Of a stretch of 64,000 bases of DNA, positions 50,580-59,805 are shown piece by piece (position 1 is the stretch's first letter; the number at the start of each line of letters is the position of its first letter). The notes under the pieces are model-generated. The model had not been told where the DNA came from. It saw only the letters and a list, made by a program, of their open reading frames with translations, and searched no databases. The translations under genes and the position numbers were made by a program. The stretch is from the NCBI RefSeq assembly GCF_019237615.1, contig NZ_JAFAGT010000057.1, positions 1 to 64,000 on the forward strand, read 5' to 3'. The DNA comes from Roseateles sp. (GTDB taxonomy: Bacteria > Pseudomonadota > Gammaproteobacteria > Burkholderiales > Burkholderiaceae_C).

Positions 50580-52559
50580 ATGAAGAACCATCTGGCTGCC
50601 GCCCTGCTCGCAGTGACCGCCACGCTGGCCCCCGCCGGGGCCGGCGCGGTCGAGCCACCACCCGCTGCCGCCTTCTTCAAGCGCGCCGCGGTGCGGGCGC
50701 CCAAGCTCAGCCCGAGCGGCCGCTACCTGGCCGTGCAGGCCGCCGGCAAGGGCGACCGCCTCTGGCTGGCCGTGCTGGACCTGCAGGACCTGCAGTCGCC
50801 GAAGTTCGTCGCCGGCTTCAACGACGCAGACATCTCGAACCAGCACTGGATCAGCGAGGACCGGCTGGTGTTCGACGTGTCCGACTCCCCCGACGGCACG
50901 ACGCGGGTCAATGGCCAGGGCCTGTGGGCGGTGGACCGCGACGGCAGCAACTTCCGCCAGCTGATCAAGACCGACAAGCCCTTCATCACGACGGCCACGC
51001 TGATCGCCGACCGCCGGCTGGACGCCAACTGGGTACTGCACAGCGTGCCACCCCAGCTTGACGGCGGCGACGTGATCGTCCTGCGCCGGCCGTGGCTGAG
51101 CGAAGGCACCGCAACAGGTGTGCAGCTTGCACGGCTGGACACCCGGACCGGGCTCACGCGCTCGCTCAGCGAAGGCATCCCCGACCATAGCCGGCAATGG
51201 CTGCTCGACTGGCGCGGCGACCCGCGCCTCATCGAGACCCTGAGCCAGGGCCGCAGCCGGCTGTTCCGCCGCGACGAGGCGGGCCGCTGGCAGCCCTGGT
51301 ACGACGACGATCCCCAGGCGCGCAAGCACCCCTGGCCGATCTGGTGGGGGCCGGACGGCCTGATGCTGGGCGAGCAGGGCTACGCCGGCTACGACGCCGT
51401 CTTCCGCCTCGACCCTGACGGCCGCGCCGTGGGCGAGCCGTTGATCTCCACGCCGGGCTACGACTTCACGGGCCGCCTCATCTCCGAGCCCGGCAGCGGC
51501 CGGCTGCTGGGCGTGCGCTTCGAGACCGACGCCCCCGGCATCGTCTGGCTGGACAAGACGATGCAGGCACACCAGGCCGACATCGACGCCCGCCTGCCAG
51601 GCAGCGTCAACCTGATCGAGTGCCTGCGCTGCGTGGGGGCCAGCCACTTCGTCATCACCTCGCTGTCGGACGCACGGCCGCCGCTGTACTTCCTGTACCA
51701 GACGGCCGGGAAGGAGCTGCAACCGCTGGCCGGCACCCGTCCCGACCTGCCCATCACCGCCATGGGCCAGCGCGACTACCACCGCGTCCCCGCCCGCGAC
51801 GGGCTGGAGCTGCCGGTGCTAGTCACCCAGCCGGCCGGCGGCCTGAAGGGCCGTGCGCCCACCGTCGTGCTGGTGCACGGCGGGCCCTATGTGCGAGGCA
51901 CCCACTGGCCCTGGTCGCCCGATGCGCAGTTCCTCGCCAGCCGCGGCTACCTGGTGCTGGAGCCCGAATTCCGCGGCAGCACCGGCTACGGCTTCAAGCA
52001 TTTCCGGGCCGGCTGGAAGCAGTGGGGCCTGGCCATGCAGGACGACCTCGCCGACACGCTGGCCTGGGCCGTGAAGCGGGGCTGGGCCGACCCCAGACGC
52101 GCCTGCATCATGGGCGCCAGCTACGGCGGCTACGCGGCCATGATGGCGGCCGTCACGCAGCAGGATGTCTTCAGATGCGCCGTCAACTGGGTCGGCGTCA
52201 CCGACATCGGGCTGATGAGCAGCATCCACTGGAGCGACTTCTCCGAAGAATGGAAGCAGTACGGCATGAAGCGCCTCGTGGCCGACCCGGACACCGACGC
52301 CGAGCAGATGCGCAAAACCTCGCCGCTGGCGCGCGCCGGCGAGATCCGCATGCCGCTGCTGATGGCCTACGGCGGCGAGGACTACCGCGTGCCGCTGAAG
52401 CATGGCACCGACATGAAGGCCGCGCTGCGCGCCGACCAGCCGCTGGAATGGGTGGTCTATGCCGACGAAGGCCATGGCTGGTTCAACCTGAAGACCAACG
52501 AGGATTTCTGGGGCCGCGTCGAGCGCTTCCTGGCCCGGCATCTCGGCACCAAGAACTGA
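50580..52559 (+). CDS. S9-family serine peptidase (acylaminoacyl/dipeptidyl peptidase-like), exported
   Basis: 659 residues: signal peptide (about 1-23, ending GAGAVE), a beta-propeller-like N-terminal half and an alpha/beta hydrolase C-terminal domain. Catalytic Ser514 is in GASYGGYAA, the Asp in GGEDYRVP and the His in [18 protein letters not shown] is the oxyanion region. Such peptidases cut short peptides in the periplasm. Divergent from uvrA by 72 nt, and apparently unrelated to it. Confidence 0.93.
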   Translation: MKNHLAAALLAVTATLAPAGAGAVEPPPAAAFFKRAAVRAPKLSPSGRYLAVQAAGKGDRLWLAVLDLQDLQSPKFVAGFNDADISNQHWISEDRLVFDVSDSPDGTTRVNGQGLWAVDRDGSNFRQLIKTDKPFITTATLIADRRLDANWVLHSVPPQLDGGDVIVLRRPWLSEGTATGVQLARLDTRTGLTRSLSEGIPDHSRQWLLDWRGDPRLIETLSQGRSRLFRRDEAGRWQPWYDDDPQARKHPWPIWWGPDGLMLGEQGYAGYDAVFRLDPDGRAVGEPLISTPGYDFTGRLISEPGSGRLLGVRFETDAPGIVWLDKTMQAHQADIDARLPGSVNLIECLRCVGASHFVITSLSDARPPLYFLYQTAGKELQPLAGTRPDLPITAMGQRDYHRVPARDGLELPVLVTQPAGGLKGRAPTVVLVHGGPYVRGTHWPWSPDAQFLASRGYLVLEPEFRGSTGYGFKHFRAGWKQWGLAMQDDLADTLAWAVKRGWADPRRACIMGASYGGYAAMMAAVTQQDVFRCAVNWVGVTDIGLMSSIHWSDFSEEWKQYGMKRLVADPDTDAEQMRKTSPLARAGEIRMPLLMAYGGEDYRVPLKHGTDMKAALRADQPLEWVVYADEGHGWFNLKTNEDFWGRVERFLARHLGTKN

Positions 52560-52693
52560 CCGTTCATCCCGGCCGCCTGCAGCTCGCGCCCCATGTCTGA
52601 CGCTTCATCGCAGCGCCATGGCGGCGCACGGCCGCGGTGACGAAACTGCCTGCATCGACACCGCAATCCCGCCGTGCCGCACAAGGAAGCCTC

Positions 52694-52918
52694 ATGCAAG
52701 CCACCGTCCTGATCCAAGCCGCCGCCGTCGCCGCCTTCGCGTTCACCGCCCTCGCCGCCAGCGCCGCCCCCCGGGAAGTCCAGCAACTGCCCCGCGTCGT
52801 CATCACGGGCAAGGCCACACCGGAAATCGCCCAGCTGCCGCGCGTCGTCGTGACCGGCTACGCCACCCGCGAGCTCGCCCAGCTGCCCCGCGTGACCATC
52901 ATCGCGCGCCGCGCCTGA
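52694..52918 (+). CDS. Small exported protein with QLPRVxxTG tandem repeats
   Basis: 74 residues. AAGGAAG lies about 5 nt before the ATG at 52694. A signal peptide (VLIQAAAVAAFAFTALAASAA) leaves a mature chain of about 50 residues made of three 16-17-residue units: QLPRVVITGKATPEIA, QLPRVVVTGYATRELA and QLPRVTIIARRA. Each unit pairs a short beta-like strand (RVVVTG) with an acidic/Ala helix-like part. I recognise no named family. It could be a secreted adaptor, amyloid-like or envelope-associated peptide; none of these is shown. It sits in a 500-bp gap between the S9 peptidase and the cyclase-like gene. Confidence 0.72.
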   Translation: MQATVLIQAAAVAAFAFTALAASAAPREVQQLPRVVITGKATPEIAQLPRVVVTGYATRELAQLPRVTIIARRA

Positions 52919-53070
52919 GCCTCGCATGACGACGTCTTCGACGCTGAACCACCGAGCCGAGTCGCCGGCGCAGCAGGCCGGCGGCCGGGGCTGCGCCGCC
53001 GAGTCGGCTTGCCCTCAGCCAAACCGCCGTCTCTGAAAGACAATCCGGGCTTCTTGAACGGAGCCCGCGA

Positions 53071-54321
53071 GTGAAAGAAGAGCTGCGCAAACGCCGATCC
53101 TGGCTGGACGGCTTCATGGCCTACCCGGCCCCGGCCGGTCTCAGCGAAACCACGCTGCGCGACAACATCATCCTGCTGGACCAGGCGCTCTATGCGCTGT
53201 GGAGCCTGGGGGACAACCTCGTCTACGCCTGGATGCCCGAGGGGCGCGGCCTGCGCGTGCTGGTCGCGCCGCACCAGATGCTGACGGAGTACGCCCTCGG
53301 CGACGGCACGCTGGAGCAGCCCGAGGTCAAGCGCCGCACCCGGCTGCTGGACAAGCTGCTGTCCAACCAGGAGCAGCTCGACGCCCAGGCCTTCGACGCC
53401 GTCTGCAACGCGCTCGGCGTCGCGCCCACGTTCATCGAGCTGCCGTTCGCACCCGAGCGCGGCCTGGGCCTGCCGCTGATCGCGGCCATCGCGGCGCGCT
53501 ACGGCATCCGCCTGGTGGAGGACCGCGCCGTCATCCTGTTCGACGCCGTCGGCTTCTCGCTGCTGACGCCGCTGCAGCAGGTCGTGCAGCTCAACAGCCT
53601 GTCCTGCTCCGTCAATGCGGCCTACGCCAAGCTGCTGGACCGCGAGATCAACATCAATTTCGCCCGCACGACGACGGGCGACGGCTTCTACATCTGGAAC
53701 CGCATGCGAGGCGTCGAGGCCAACGTCGAGCTGTACCAGCTGATGCAGTTCATCCTGGCCGACAACGCGCTGGCCCAGGAACGCGCGACGCGGCCGGAGT
53801 CGGTGCCCCGGCTGCGCGCCTGCTTCCACGTCGGCTCGCACTACGAGTTCTACCAGTCCGAGGGCCTGAACCCGACCTCCTTCAGCTACCTGGTCGGCCA
53901 GGTGACCATCGAGCTCGCGCGCATGATCGAGCGCGCCGAGCCGGGGCAGATCCTGGTCGGCAAGTTCAACACGCTGATGCACGACGAGGCCAGCGGCGGC
54001 GACGTGCGCATCGACAGCCTGGACTTCGTCGAGCGCACGCGCGCGCCGCTGCGCAGCCTCAACGGCCTCAAGCTCGCCGGCTCCGAGGTCGACGAGATCG
54101 CCTGCTACCTGACCGGCCGCCGCGACGCCGCCGGCCTGTGGGGCATCAGCGAATACCAGATGGCCGACAAGCACGGGCTCATCCACCGCGTCTACAACGC
54201 CAAGATCAACATCCACCGCCGCAACGGCGAGCCCATCTACCTGGGCTTGCGCGAGGAAGACCTGCCGGAGGACGCGCCACGCACGACGGCGGACACGGAC
54301 TACACGCCACTGCAGGAGTAG
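53071..54321 (+). CDS. Class III nucleotidyl-cyclase-like protein with altered active site
   Basis: 416 residues from a GTG with ACGGAG 7 nt upstream. Residues 1-150 are not recognised. Residues about 153-330 follow the class III cyclase fold: first metal Asp158 in AVILFDAVGFSLL, second Asp204 in TTTGDGFYIW, and PGQILVGKF at the end. The transition-state Asn-x3-Arg of active cyclases (as in VNIAAR) is replaced by VTIELARM (278-285), so Asn is Thr and the Arg is shifted. Activity is therefore doubtful; it may bind nucleotide as a sensor. A canonical cyclase domain protein follows 88 nt downstream. Confidence 0.7.
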   Translation: MKEELRKRRSWLDGFMAYPAPAGLSETTLRDNIILLDQALYALWSLGDNLVYAWMPEGRGLRVLVAPHQMLTEYALGDGTLEQPEVKRRTRLLDKLLSNQEQLDAQAFDAVCNALGVAPTFIELPFAPERGLGLPLIAAIAARYGIRLVEDRAVILFDAVGFSLLTPLQQVVQLNSLSCSVNAAYAKLLDREININFARTTTGDGFYIWNRMRGVEANVELYQLMQFILADNALAQERATRPESVPRLRACFHVGSHYEFYQSEGLNPTSFSYLVGQVTIELARMIERAEPGQILVGKFNTLMHDEASGGDVRIDSLDFVERTRAPLRSLNGLKLAGSEVDEIACYLTGRRDAAGLWGISEYQMADKHGLIHRVYNAKINIHRRNGEPIYLGLREEDLPEDAPRTTADTDYTPLQE

Positions 54322-54409
54322 GCGACTGCGCGGCAGTCTGGAGTTACGTCTCCAAAACGCCCGTTTTTGCCGCCGCGAGGGGGCCGCAACAGCTAGCATT
54401 CCGGGCGTT

Positions 54410-57394
54410 GTGACCGAGTCCCCCGCCTCTACCGTCGTCAGCTCCAACGCCGTCGGCCAGCGCCGGCTGCTAACCCTGCTGTTCGTCGACCTGAGCGGCT
54501 CCACGGCCATGGCCGAATGGATGGAGGCCGAGCACTACGCGGCCATGCTGGCCGGCCTGCGCACGCTGTACGAGCGCATCGTGCCCCACCATGGCGGCGT
54601 CATCGCACGCATCCAGGGCGACGGCATGCTGGCCGTCTTCGGCCATCCCGAGGTGCGCGAGGACGACGGCCGCCGAGCCACCGAAGCCGCGCTGGAGCTG
54701 CACGCCGCCGTGCGCGACATCGTGCCGCCCGGCCCCAAGCCCGCCGACTTCGCGGGCCTGGCCCTGCACAGCGGCATCCATGCCGGCATCGTCCTCGTCA
54801 ACGAGGGCGACCAGATGCGCGGCCGCTTCGAGCTGCTGGGCAATGCGCCCAACATCGCCGCCCGCCTGTCCGAGGCCGCGCGGCGCGACGAGATCATCGC
54901 CAGCGAGGAGAGCCTGGGCCTGCAGAGCCAGTTCTTCGAGACCGGCCCGCGCTTCTCGCTGCAGCTGCGCGGCCGCGCGACGCCGCTGGCGGCCTACCGC
55001 GTCCACGGCCGCGCGCCGGTCGGGCGGCGCTTCGAGGCCAGCGTGCGCCGCGGCCTGGCGCCCTTCGTCGGCCGCCGGGGCGAGCTCGCGGCGCTGGATG
55101 CGGCCCTGGCCCGCACGCTGGCCGGCCAGTCGCAATGGCTGGGCATACGCGCCGGCGCCGGCGTCGGCAAGACCCGGCTCACCGAGGAATTCCTGCGCCT
55201 GGCGGCGGACCAGGCCGACCAGGCCATCCAGATCCACCGCGGCTACTGCGAAAGCTACCTCAGCGCCGAGCCGCTGCAGCCCTTCCTGCAGATGCTGCGC
55301 GCCATGGACGCCTATGACGGCGGCTTGACCGACGCGCCACCCGAGCTCTTCGCCGCCCGGCAGAGCGCCCCGGCCCAGCGCGCCGACGCCCTGCTGGCCC
55401 TGCTGCTGGCGCTGGCGCGGCGCACGCCGCAGCTCGTCTGCATCGACGACCTGCAATGGGCCGACGACGCCTCGTTGCGCCTGCTGCACCGGCTGCGCAG
55501 CGCCGCCTCGGCCCAGGGCCTGCCGCTGCTGCTGCTGAGCGCCAGCCGGCCCGCGCCCGGTCTCGTCGCGCTGCCAGGCGCCAACGATGGCGACGCCGAC
55601 ATCATCGAGCTGCCGCCGCTGACCGAGGCCGAGGCCGCCCGCGCCGTGCAGCAGCTGCTGCCGCAGACCGACCCCTTCATCGCCTCCGAGGTGCAGCGCC
55701 ACGCCGGCGGCAACCCGCTCTTCATCGAGGAGCTCTGCCACGCCGCGGCCGACAGCGGCAGCGGCCTCGTCGAGGGCCAGAGCAGCTCGGCCTGGCTGGC
55801 CGCCCTCGTCGAGTCGCGCGTCGGCCGCCTGCCGCCCGCGCAGGCCCAGCTCGTGCGCCTGGCCGCCGTCATCGGCAACGTCATCCCGGTCTGGCTGCTG
55901 AAGGCCTTGTCCGGCCGCGGCGAACGCCACCCCGACGTGCTGGCCCTGGCCGCGCAGGACTTCATCTTCCCGGACCAGCGTCCCGGCCACCTGCGCTTCA
56001 AGCATGGCATCACGCGCGACGTCGTCTACGAGGCCACGGGACTGCACGCGCGCCAGGCCTTGCACCGCCACATCAGCGCCGCGCTGAGCGCGCATGGTGG
56101 TGCCGAGGACCAGCTGCACGAGCAGCTCGCCTACCACGACGCCGCCGCAAACGACTGGCCCGCCGCCGCCCGCCACGCCGAGGCCGCCGGCGACCAGGCC
56201 CTGGCCGTGTCGGCACTGGATCGCGCGAAGAAGCAGTTCCGCGCCGCGCTGGCGGCCCTCGAGTTCCTGCCGGACGCCGCGGACCACCAGCGCCGCTGGA
56301 TCGCCATCGCACAGCGCCTGGGCATGGCCTGCGTCTTCGACGCCTCGCAGGACGACCTGCGCGTGCTCAAGCATGCCGCCGCGCTGGCCCATGCCATAGG
56401 CGATCCCGGCCTCATCGCCCGCACGGAGTACTGGCTGGCCTATGTCGGCTACGCCCTCGGCGAGACGCGCGACAGCCTGCACCACGCCCAGGCCGCCGTC
56501 GAGACCGCCCAGCGCTGCGGCGACCATGCACTGCTGGCCCAGTTGCCCGGCACGGTCGGCCAGCTGCGGGCCGCCGCGGCCGACTACGCCAGCGCCCTGC
56601 CCATGCTGGACCTGGCCATAGAGCGCCAGCGCATCCGCGCAAGCAAGAGTGCCGTCAACCAGATCGGCCTGTCCTTCTCGCTGTGCTGCCGCGCCTATGT
56701 GCTGGGCGACCAGGGCCGGTTCGAGCAGGCCCACGAGGTCTTCGCCGAGGCCCTGGCGCCCTTCGACGGCAGCGGCCATGCGGTGGAGGCCAGCATCCAG
56801 GGCTGGCGCGCCGCCGTGCTGCTGTGGCAGGGTCGCTGGGCCGAGGCCCGCGAGGCCGCGGCCGTGGCGAACCGCGTCGGCGCCCAGGTGCGCAGCATGT
56901 TCACCTGCGCCATGGGCCACGCGGCCGGCGCCTACGGCGCCTGGATGCAGGACGCCGACCCAGCCGCGCGCCAGCACATCCTTGACGCCACCGCCTGGCT
57001 CGCGCCGCGCGGCGGTGGCCTGTACAGCAGCTTCCAGCATGGCTGGCTGGCCGACATCCTGGCCACCCAGGGCGACGCCGGCGCGGCCCGTCACCATGTC
57101 GCGCTGGCGCTCAGGCGCGGCCGCCGGCACGACTGGATAGGGGGCGCCATGGCCTACCGCGCCGCGGCCCGCCTGGCGGCCGGCGTCGGCGACACCGACC
57201 GCGCCCGGCGCTATCTGGGCCTGGCGCGAGGCGCCGGCGAGCAGCGCAACTCCGCCCACGAGGCCGCCGTCACGGCGCTGCTGGAAGCCGAGCTGCGCCT
57301 GGACGACGGCTGGCAGGCCGCCCTCGACCAGGCCCGACGCGAGTTCGAGCGCCTGGGCATGACGGGCTTCCTGGAGCGTGCGCTGCGGCCCTAG
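54410..57394 (+). CDS. Adenylate/guanylate cyclase domain fused to AAA (STAND) ATPase and TPR
   Basis: 994 residues from a GTG at 54410. The N-terminal class III cyclase domain (about 18-200) is complete: metal Asp27 (LFVDLSGSTAMAE) and Asp71 (RIQGDGMLAVFG), Asn148 and Arg152 (NAPNIAARL). An AAA/STAND ATPase follows, Walker A GAGVGKT (249-255) and Walker B LVCIDDLQWADD near 345-356, then TPR-like helical repeats from about 560. The layout resembles the large cyclase-ATPase-TPR regulators (CyaA-like/MalT-like). It probably couples an unknown signal to cAMP or cGMP production. No clear ribosome-binding site is seen. Confidence 0.9.
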   Translation: MTESPASTVVSSNAVGQRRLLTLLFVDLSGSTAMAEWMEAEHYAAMLAGLRTLYERIVPHHGGVIARIQGDGMLAVFGHPEVREDDGRRATEAALELHAAVRDIVPPGPKPADFAGLALHSGIHAGIVLVNEGDQMRGRFELLGNAPNIAARLSEAARRDEIIASEESLGLQSQFFETGPRFSLQLRGRATPLAAYRVHGRAPVGRRFEASVRRGLAPFVGRRGELAALDAALARTLAGQSQWLGIRAGAGVGKTRLTEEFLRLAADQADQAIQIHRGYCESYLSAEPLQPFLQMLRAMDAYDGGLTDAPPELFAARQSAPAQRADALLALLLALARRTPQLVCIDDLQWADDASLRLLHRLRSAASAQGLPLLLLSASRPAPGLVALPGANDGDADIIELPPLTEAEAARAVQQLLPQTDPFIASEVQRHAGGNPLFIEELCHAAADSGSGLVEGQSSSAWLAALVESRVGRLPPAQAQLVRLAAVIGNVIPVWLLKALSGRGERHPDVLALAAQDFIFPDQRPGHLRFKHGITRDVVYEATGLHARQALHRHISAALSAHGGAEDQLHEQLAYHDAAANDWPAAARHAEAAGDQALAVSALDRAKKQFRAALAALEFLPDAADHQRRWIAIAQRLGMACVFDASQDDLRVLKHAAALAHAIGDPGLIARTEYWLAYVGYALGETRDSLHHAQAAVETAQRCGDHALLAQLPGTVGQLRAAAADYASALPMLDLAIERQRIRASKSAVNQIGLSFSLCCRAYVLGDQGRFEQAHEVFAEALAPFDGSGHAVEASIQGWRAAVLLWQGRWAEAREAAAVANRVGAQVRSMFTCAMGHAAGAYGAWMQDADPAARQHILDATAWLAPRGGGLYSSFQHGWLADILATQGDAGAARHHVALALRRGRRHDWIGGAMAYRAAARLAAGVGDTDRARRYLGLARGAGEQRNSAHEAAVTALLEAELRLDDGWQAALDQARREFERLGMTGFLERALRP

Positions 57395-57438
57395 CCCCTT
57401 CATTGGCACCAACAACGACAGGCCCTACTCACCGTCTC

Positions 57439-59265
57439 ATGGCATCCATACATCCGGCCTCCTCCCTGGGTCAGGGCCTGCGTGCATTGGTCGCCGGCCA
57501 GTTCGACGCGGCCCAGCCCCTGCTGCAGCGCGCGCTGCGCGAGATGCCCACCGCCCCGGAAGTTCCCGCTGCCCTGGGCCAACTGGCCGCGCAGCGCCGG
57601 CAATGGGCCGAAGCCGAGACCTGGTTCCAGCAATCGTTGCAGCTGCAGGCCCGCCAGCCACGCGTCTGGCTGGCGCGGGGCCAGATCCTGGAGATGCTGC
57701 AGCGCCCCGCAGCAGCAGCCGAGGCCTTCGGCCAGGCCGCCGAGTACCAGCCCGATCTTGCGGCCGCGCATTACCAGCATGCCCGCCTGCGCCGTGAGCT
57801 GGGCGAGCGACCGCGCGCCCTGCAGGCGGCCCAGCGGGCCGCGCAGCTGGCGCCGCAGGACACCAACGCGCTGCAACTGCTGGCCATGCTGCAGGAGGAG
57901 AGCGGTGATCTGGCCGCCGCGTTGCCGACGCTGGACGCCGCGCTGCGGCAGGCGCCGGACCGCGCCGCGCTGCACCACAACCGCGGCGTCGTGCTGCATC
58001 GCCTCGGTCACCATGCCCAAGCGCTGGCGGCGCACGAACGCGCGCTGGGCCTCGGCCTGGATGTCGCCGACGCGCACTACAACCTCGGCAACACGCTGCA
58101 GGCTCTGGGTCGCGCCGAGGCGGCGCTTGCGGCCTACCGCCGCGCGCTTACCCTGGCCCCCCTGCATGCCTTGAGTCTCTACGACCTTGCCAAGCTGCGA
58201 TGGGCGCTGGGGCATGCCGACTTCACGGCGGAGCTCGACGCCGCCGAGCGCGCGGTGCCGCAGTCCGACGTGCCGCCCAGCCTGCTGGGCCTGCTGCTGC
58301 TGCGTGCCGAGCGGGGCGAAGCCGCAGCGGCCGCCTACCGCCGCGCCGCCGCGCTGGCGCCCACCAACGCCGCCTATGCCGACGGCCTGGGACAGGCCCT
58401 GAGCCTGCTCTGCCGCCACGAGGAGGCCTGCGCCGCCCACCGTCGCGCCGTGTCCCTGGCCCCGGCGGACGTGGTCGTGCTCGGCAACGCGGCGCGCAGC
58501 CTGTATGCGGGCGGCCTGTCGACCGAGGGCCTGGCGCTGGCCGAGCGCGCGCTGGCGCTGGCGCCCCGGGACCAGCATGCCCTGGCTCTCGCCGGCCTGG
58601 GCTGGCGGCTGACGGGCGATGCGCGCGCCGGCTGGCTGAACGACCTGGACCGCTGCGTGGCCGTCATCGATATTGAGGCTCCACCCGGCTGGCCCGATAT
58701 CGCCAGCTTCAATGCGGCGCTGGCCGAGGAGCTCACGCGGCTGCACACCGACGCCGAGGCGCCCATAGACCAGACGCTGCGCCACGGCACGCAGACGCGC
58801 GGCAACATCTTCGACCTCGACCTGCCGCTGGTGCAGGCGCTCAAGGTCCAGATCACCGCGGCGATCACGGCCTGGCTGGCCACGCGGCCGGCCGAGGCCG
58901 AGCACCCCTTCCTGGGTCGGCTGCCCTCGCGCCCCGGGGACTGGCATTTCACCGACAGCTGGAGCTCGCGGCTGCGCAGCAGCGGCTTCCACACCAACCA
59001 TGTGCACACGCATGGCTGGCTGAGCAGTTGCTACTACGTGGCGACGCCGCCCAGCGCGCTGGGACAAGGAAGCCGCGACGGCTGGATCAAGTTCGGCGAG
59101 CCCGACCTGCCCGAGCCGCTGCGCTCCAGCCTGCCCGCGGGGCGCATGGAGGCGCCCAAGCCGGGCCGCCTCGCGCTGTTCCCGTCCTATCTATGGCACG
59201 GCACGACGCCCTTCCAGGATGCGGCCCACCGGCTGACGGTGGCCTTCGACGTGCTGCCGGACTGA
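57439..59265 (+). CDS. TPR protein with C-terminal 2OG-Fe(II) dioxygenase-like domain
   Basis: 608 residues. About 11-12 TPR units fill residues 1-400 (for example RAALHHNRGVVLHRLGHHAQ, ADAHYNLGNTLQALGRAEAA), followed by a domain of the 'putative 2OG-Fe(II) oxygenase' type with HTNHVHTHGWLSSCYYVA, PKPGRLALFPSYLWHGT and RLTVAFDV, giving candidate metal His residues and the C-terminal Arg. The ATG at 57439 is preferred to an upstream frame. Similar fusions modify proteins or glycans, but the substrate is unknown. It starts 44 nt after the cyclase gene, same strand, so probably the same operon. Confidence 0.85.
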   Translation: MASIHPASSLGQGLRALVAGQFDAAQPLLQRALREMPTAPEVPAALGQLAAQRRQWAEAETWFQQSLQLQARQPRVWLARGQILEMLQRPAAAAEAFGQAAEYQPDLAAAHYQHARLRRELGERPRALQAAQRAAQLAPQDTNALQLLAMLQEESGDLAAALPTLDAALRQAPDRAALHHNRGVVLHRLGHHAQALAAHERALGLGLDVADAHYNLGNTLQALGRAEAALAAYRRALTLAPLHALSLYDLAKLRWALGHADFTAELDAAERAVPQSDVPPSLLGLLLLRAERGEAAAAAYRRAAALAPTNAAYADGLGQALSLLCRHEEACAAHRRAVSLAPADVVVLGNAARSLYAGGLSTEGLALAERALALAPRDQHALALAGLGWRLTGDARAGWLNDLDRCVAVIDIEAPPGWPDIASFNAALAEELTRLHTDAEAPIDQTLRHGTQTRGNIFDLDLPLVQALKVQITAAITAWLATRPAEAEHPFLGRLPSRPGDWHFTDSWSSRLRSSGFHTNHVHTHGWLSSCYYVATPPSALGQGSRDGWIKFGEPDLPEPLRSSLPAGRMEAPKPGRLALFPSYLWHGTTPFQDAAHRLTVAFDVLPD

Positions 59266-59271
59266 CTCCAG

Positions 59272-59757
59272 TCACTCGACGCGGCGCACCCGCGGCGAGC
59301 TCTTCAGGCCTTCGAAGTCCAGGTAGAAGGAACTCAGGGCACCGCGCTTCACGCTGACCTTGCGCGGTCCTTCCGGCAGCGCGACGGAGGTGCCGTCGAT
59401 GACCTGCCAGACCTGGCCGTTGGCAAGCCGGATGCGGGAGTTGGGCCCCCAGCCACCGAAGCTCGGACCCACCGAACTCTCGACCGACTCCACCGCGCCG
59501 GGCCGCCGCGACTCCGGCAGGCCGAAGACGGCCTCGCCGTTGCGCGCCGGCACGGCGGCCGGAGCGGCCACCGGCGCCGCTGCAACGGGTGCCGCAGGCC
59601 GTACCGGCGCTGCCGGCACGCGGGCCACATCGGCCAGCGCGTCATAGCAGGCCAGCCGGGCCGTGGCATCCGCCAGCCCGCGGCAGCGCTGCAGGCCGTC
59701 CTGGGCCAGCGCCGGCAGGGTGGCGATCGAAAGGGTGGTCATGAGGAGGATGCGCAT
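59272..59757 (-). CDS. Small exported hypothetical protein
   Basis: 161 residues with a signal peptide (MRILLMTTLSIATLPALA-QD). The N-terminal QRCRGLADATARLACYDALAD motif, with two Cys, occurs in many small proteobacterial periplasmic proteins; an Ala/Pro/Val linker follows, then a C-terminal domain with GPNSRIRLANGQVWQVIDGTS. I do not recognise a function. It converges on the dioxygenase gene with a 6-nt gap and is followed by glcB upstream on the same strand. Confidence 0.75.
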   Translation of the reverse strand: MRILLMTTLSIATLPALAQDGLQRCRGLADATARLACYDALADVARVPAAPVRPAAPVAAAPVAAPAAVPARNGEAVFGLPESRRPGAVESVESSVGPSFGGWGPNSRIRLANGQVWQVIDGTSVALPEGPRKVSVKRGALSSFYLDFEGLKSSPRVRRVE

Positions 59758-59805
59758 GCGGCAAGCCTAGCAGCTGTCACGCACAACTGGCCACCTCGAC
59801 CCGGC

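Noticed and set aside
54470-57415. 981-codon open frame antisense to the cyclase/ATPase gene
   Set aside because: Shadow of the real gene; the translation lacks domains and has Gln/Val/Gly/Ala bias typical of antisense frames in high-GC DNA.
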